Shown in pieces: positions 61,672 through 64,000 of a DNA stretch of 64,000 nt (position 1 is the stretch's first letter; every line of letters starts with the position of its first letter). The stretch comes from Rhizobium sp. SL86 (lineage in GTDB: Bacteria; Pseudomonadota; Alphaproteobacteria; Rhizobiales; Rhizobiaceae). The notes beneath the pieces were generated by a model, which was given only the letters and a program-made list of their open reading frames with translations, did no database searches and was not told the DNA's origin. Made by a program: the position numbers and the translations under genes. The stretch is taken from the NCBI RefSeq assembly GCF_026672545.1, contig NZ_JAPPRJ010000001.1, positions 1,302,001 to 1,366,000 of the forward strand, written 5' to 3'.

Positions 61672-63573
61672 ATGAGCGACACCGGGCTGACAGTTTCGGG
61701 AACGACCGCAACCGGGAACGCCGGCTACCGCGTTCTGGCACGCAAATATCGCCCCAAGGATTTTTCGGACCTGATGGTCGGCCAGGAGCCGATGGTCCGC
61801 ACCCTCACCAACGCCTTCGAGACGGGCCGCATCGCCCAGGCCTACATGCTGACCGGCGTGCGCGGCGTGGGCAAAACGACGACCGCCCGCATTCTGGCCC
61901 GAGCACTGAACTACAAGACCCCCGAGATCGACAAACCGACCATCGACCTGCGCATTCCCGGCGAACATTGCCAGGCGATCATGGAAGGCCGTCATGTCGA
62001 TGTGATCGAGATGGACGCGGCCTCGCATACCGGCATCGACGACATCCGCGAGATCATCGAGCAGGTGCGCTACCGTCCGGTCTCGGCGCGCTACAAGGTC
62101 TATATCATCGACGAAGTGCACATGCTCTCGACGCAGGCCTTCAACGGTCTCTTGAAGACGCTGGAAGAGCCGCCGGAGCATGTGAAGTTCATCTTCGCCA
62201 CCACCGAAATCCGCAAGGTGCCGATCACGGTTCTCTCGCGCTGCCAGCGGTTTGACCTGCGCCGCATCAGTGCGGCCGATCTCGTCGGCCTGTTTTCCGC
62301 GATCCTCGGCAAGGAGGCGATTGCCTTCGAACCGGAGGCGCTGGCGATGATCGCACGCGCAGCGGAAGGTTCCGCCCGTGACGGCCTCTCCCTGCTCGAT
62401 CAGGCGATTGCCCATGGCGGCGGATCGGTGCAGGTCGAGACCGTGCGCGGCATGCTGGGCCTTGCCGACCGGGCGCGCATCGTCGATCTCTTCGAACATG
62501 TGGTCAAAGGCGACGTGCAGGCCGCGCTGCACGAGTTTTCCGCCCAATACGAGGCGGGCGCCAACCCGGTCGTCGTGCTGACGGATCTCGCCGATTTCAC
62601 CCATCTCGTCACCCGCATCAAATATATCCCGGAAGCCGGCAACGACCCCTCGCTCAGCGAAGTGGAGCGGGTGCGCGGTGCAGAATTTGCCGGCAATGTC
62701 GCCGTCACCACGCTGTCGCGGATGTGGCAGATGCTGCTGAAGGGTATTCCGGAGGCGGAAAACTCCTCGCGTCCGGCCGGTGCCGCCGAAATGGTGCTGA
62801 TCCGCTTGGCGCATGCCGCACATCTGCCCTCGCCAGAAGATGCCGCACGTCGGGTGGCCGATCTGCTGAACGGCGGCGGTGATGCCGGCCCTTCGGCTCA
62901 AGGTTCGGGTAATGGCGGTCCGCGGGCAAGCCTTGGCGGATCTCCGGCCACGATGGCACGCGGCGCAGACCAGACACCCGCTCCGCGCATGGCCTCCAAC
63001 GGTGGCTCGGGCGGACCGACGGCGATGCTCGCCGCTGTCCCGTCGACGCCGCAGCCGATGGCCGTTGGGCGCACGGAAGAGCGGCCGGCAAGCCAGCCCG
63101 CCGCCGCGCCGGCACCGAAGGTGCCGATCACCTCGCTGTCGGACATCGCCGACCTCTGCACCAAGAACCGCGATCCGAAACTGAAGGCGCTGCTGCGCAG
63201 CTTCGTGCGGCTGGTCAAGCTGGATCCCGGCCGGCTGGAAATCAACCTGCCACCGGATGCGCCGAAAAGTATCGTCGGCGACCTGCAACGACGGCTGGAA
63301 GAGTGGACTGAAACCCGCTGGATGGTGATCCTCAGCCGCGAAAAGGGCTCACAAACGCTGGCCGAGGTGGACAGCGAAGTGCGTGAGGCACGGCTGATCG
63401 ATGCCAAGGCCGATCCGGATGTCGCGGCCATCCTCAGCCAGTTCCCCGGCGCCCGCATTACCGACGTGCGCATCCGGGTGAGCGAGGACGACGAGACCGA
63501 AGAGGTCAAACCGTCGGCGACGATCGAAACCGACGAGGGCGACATTCTGCCCGGCGACGACATGGAATTCTGA
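61672..63573 (+). CDS. dnaX: DNA polymerase III subunit gamma/tau
   Basis: A 633-residue clamp-loader ATPase. It begins YRVLARKYRPKDFSDLMVGQEP, has Walker A LTGVRGVGKTTTARI, Walker B YIIDEVHMLS and the SRC motif with the arginine finger. The zinc ribbon present between Walker A and B in most bacteria is replaced by a stretch with one Cys only (PGEHC), as is usual in rhizobia. The C-terminal half (after about 400) is Ala/Gly/Pro-rich, then a tau-like domain. It loads the sliding clamp at the replisome. ATG at 61672 is preferred to a TTG just before it. Confidence 0.95.
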   Translation: MSDTGLTVSGTTATGNAGYRVLARKYRPKDFSDLMVGQEPMVRTLTNAFETGRIAQAYMLTGVRGVGKTTTARILARALNYKTPEIDKPTIDLRIPGEHCQAIMEGRHVDVIEMDAASHTGIDDIREIIEQVRYRPVSARYKVYIIDEVHMLSTQAFNGLLKTLEEPPEHVKFIFATTEIRKVPITVLSRCQRFDLRRISAADLVGLFSAILGKEAIAFEPEALAMIARAAEGSARDGLSLLDQAIAHGGGSVQVETVRGMLGLADRARIVDLFEHVVKGDVQAALHEFSAQYEAGANPVVVLTDLADFTHLVTRIKYIPEAGNDPSLSEVERVRGAEFAGNVAVTTLSRMWQMLLKGIPEAENSSRPAGAAEMVLIRLAHAAHLPSPEDAARRVADLLNGGGDAGPSAQGSGNGGPRASLGGSPATMARGADQTPAPRMASNGGSGGPTAMLAAVPSTPQPMAVGRTEERPASQPAAAPAPKVPITSLSDIADLCTKNRDPKLKALLRSFVRLVKLDPGRLEINLPPDAPKSIVGDLQRRLEEWTETRWMVILSREKGSQTLAEVDSEVREARLIDAKADPDVAAILSQFPGARITDVRIRVSEDDETEEVKPSATIETDEGDILPGDDMEF

Positions 63574-63597
63574 CAGGAAACGAGAAGGAGCGACCCG

Positions 63598-63921
63598 ATG
63601 CGCGACATCATGGGCATGATGGGCAAGGTCAAGGAAATGCAGGCCAAGATGGAGCAGATGCAGGCGGATATCGCCGCGCTCGAAGTCGAGGGCAAATCCG
63701 GCGGTGGCCTGGTGGCCGTGCGCATGACCGGCAAGGGCGAAATGCTGGGCCTGAAGATCGACCCCTCGCTGTTCAAGGAAGACGAGGTCGAGATCCTCGA
63801 AGACCTCGTTATTGCCGCGCACAAGGATGCCAAGGACAAGGCCGAGGCGCTCGCCGCCGAAAAGACCCGCGAACTGACCGCCGGCCTGCCGATCCCGCCC
63901 GGCATGAAGCTGCCGTTCTAA
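63598..63921 (+). CDS. ybaB: YbaB/EbfC nucleoid-associated protein
   Basis: A 107-residue DNA-binding protein of the YbaB/EbfC family. It starts [21 protein letters not shown], has the [20 protein letters not shown] core and ends [11 protein letters not shown], the family signature. It lies 24 bases after dnaX, the usual dnaX-ybaB-recR order. AGGAG is in the leader. The final 79 bases of the window (63922-64000) hold the start of the next region, where no gene can be assigned safely. Confidence 0.95.
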   Translation: MRDIMGMMGKVKEMQAKMEQMQADIAALEVEGKSGGGLVAVRMTGKGEMLGLKIDPSLFKEDEVEILEDLVIAAHKDAKDKAEALAAEKTRELTAGLPIPPGMKLPF

Positions 63922-64000
63922 GTACGTCAGCCCGATAAAGCTGCCCGCAGCCTTTCGCTGATCGGGAGAGCCAGGAGGTGAGCGCGCTCTTCGTCGCTCA

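Noticed and set aside
61633..63288. 551-codon minus-strand frame across dnaX and the SRP RNA
   Set aside because: It is antisense to dnaX and overlaps a structural RNA; no motif is present, so it is a codon-bias artefact.
1..64000. tRNA genes, rRNA genes, CRISPR arrays, prophage and insertion sequences
   Set aside because: No cloverleaf T-loop context, no direct-repeat spacer arrays, and no integrase or transposase coding sequence were seen.
63922..64000. Start of recR or another gene at the right edge
   Set aside because: AGGAGGTG near 63975 could begin a GTG-start frame, but too few codons are visible to recognise a product.

Overview
The window reads as a gene-dense, GC-rich core chromosome segment from an alphaproteobacterium of the Rhizobiaceae (Agrobacterium/Rhizobium type). 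The grounds are a rhizobial-type nicotinate phosphoribosyltransferase, a membrane-anchored CycM-type cytochrome c, a short DnaX whose ATPase domain lacks the zinc cysteines, an ECF11-type RpoE/ChrR pair, EcfG-like stress promoters (GGAAC-N16/17-CGTT), an RpoH-type promoter before dnaK, and an AbcR-like small RNA between polA and a marR gene. I see no phage, IS element, CRISPR array, rRNA or tRNA.

Layout. 1-430: the 5' part of a stress-type hydrophilic protein gene that runs off the left edge. 560-6670: a singlet-oxygen/membrane-lipid stress cluster, with ECF sigma, ChrR anti-sigma and a DUF2177 membrane protein on the minus strand, divergent from an FAD amine oxidase, DUF1365 protein and CFA-synthase-like methyltransferase, followed by an SDR. 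6990-15400: a catabolic island with a fused 5-oxoprolinase (minus), a divergent TRAP transporter (dctQ-dctM-dctP), a MarR-like regulator and a nucleoside hydrolase. 15430-17540: psuK-psuG pseudouridine salvage, the kinase carrying its own DNA-binding domain and a palindromic operator upstream. 17600-19960: a DUF1236 protein, pncB and a stress-type small membrane protein. 19968-26630: a yejA-yejB-yejE-yejF peptide ABC transporter operon interrupted by a VapBC-like toxin-antitoxin pair translationally fused into it.

26849-34240: murein endopeptidase, methylglyoxal synthase, glucokinase, an MsbA-like exporter, dapB, gpmA, a 27-residue membrane peptide and small genes. 34281-40280: polA, an AbcR-like sRNA, a MarR regulator, an M20 dipeptidase and a cold-shock protein with a long leader. 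40504-40630: a minus-strand small RNA made of three hairpins that each expose an anti-Shine-Dalgarno CCTCCTCCC loop. 40748-48260: a YbaK deacylase, stress membrane proteins, a PBP1a-type enzyme and dnaK-dnaJ. 48265-64000: housekeeping genes including slyX, recF, moeB, adenosine kinase, cycM, kdsB, pheA, nudC, a HIT protein, SRP RNA, dnaX and ybaB.

A theme is layered stress control in one stretch: ECF11 RpoE, EcfG-like promoters at four small genes, an RpoH promoter, and two structured RNAs with C-rich loops able to pair with ribosome-binding sites. The most unusual single arrangement is the toxin-antitoxin module embedded, with 4-base start/stop overlaps, inside the Yej transporter operon.
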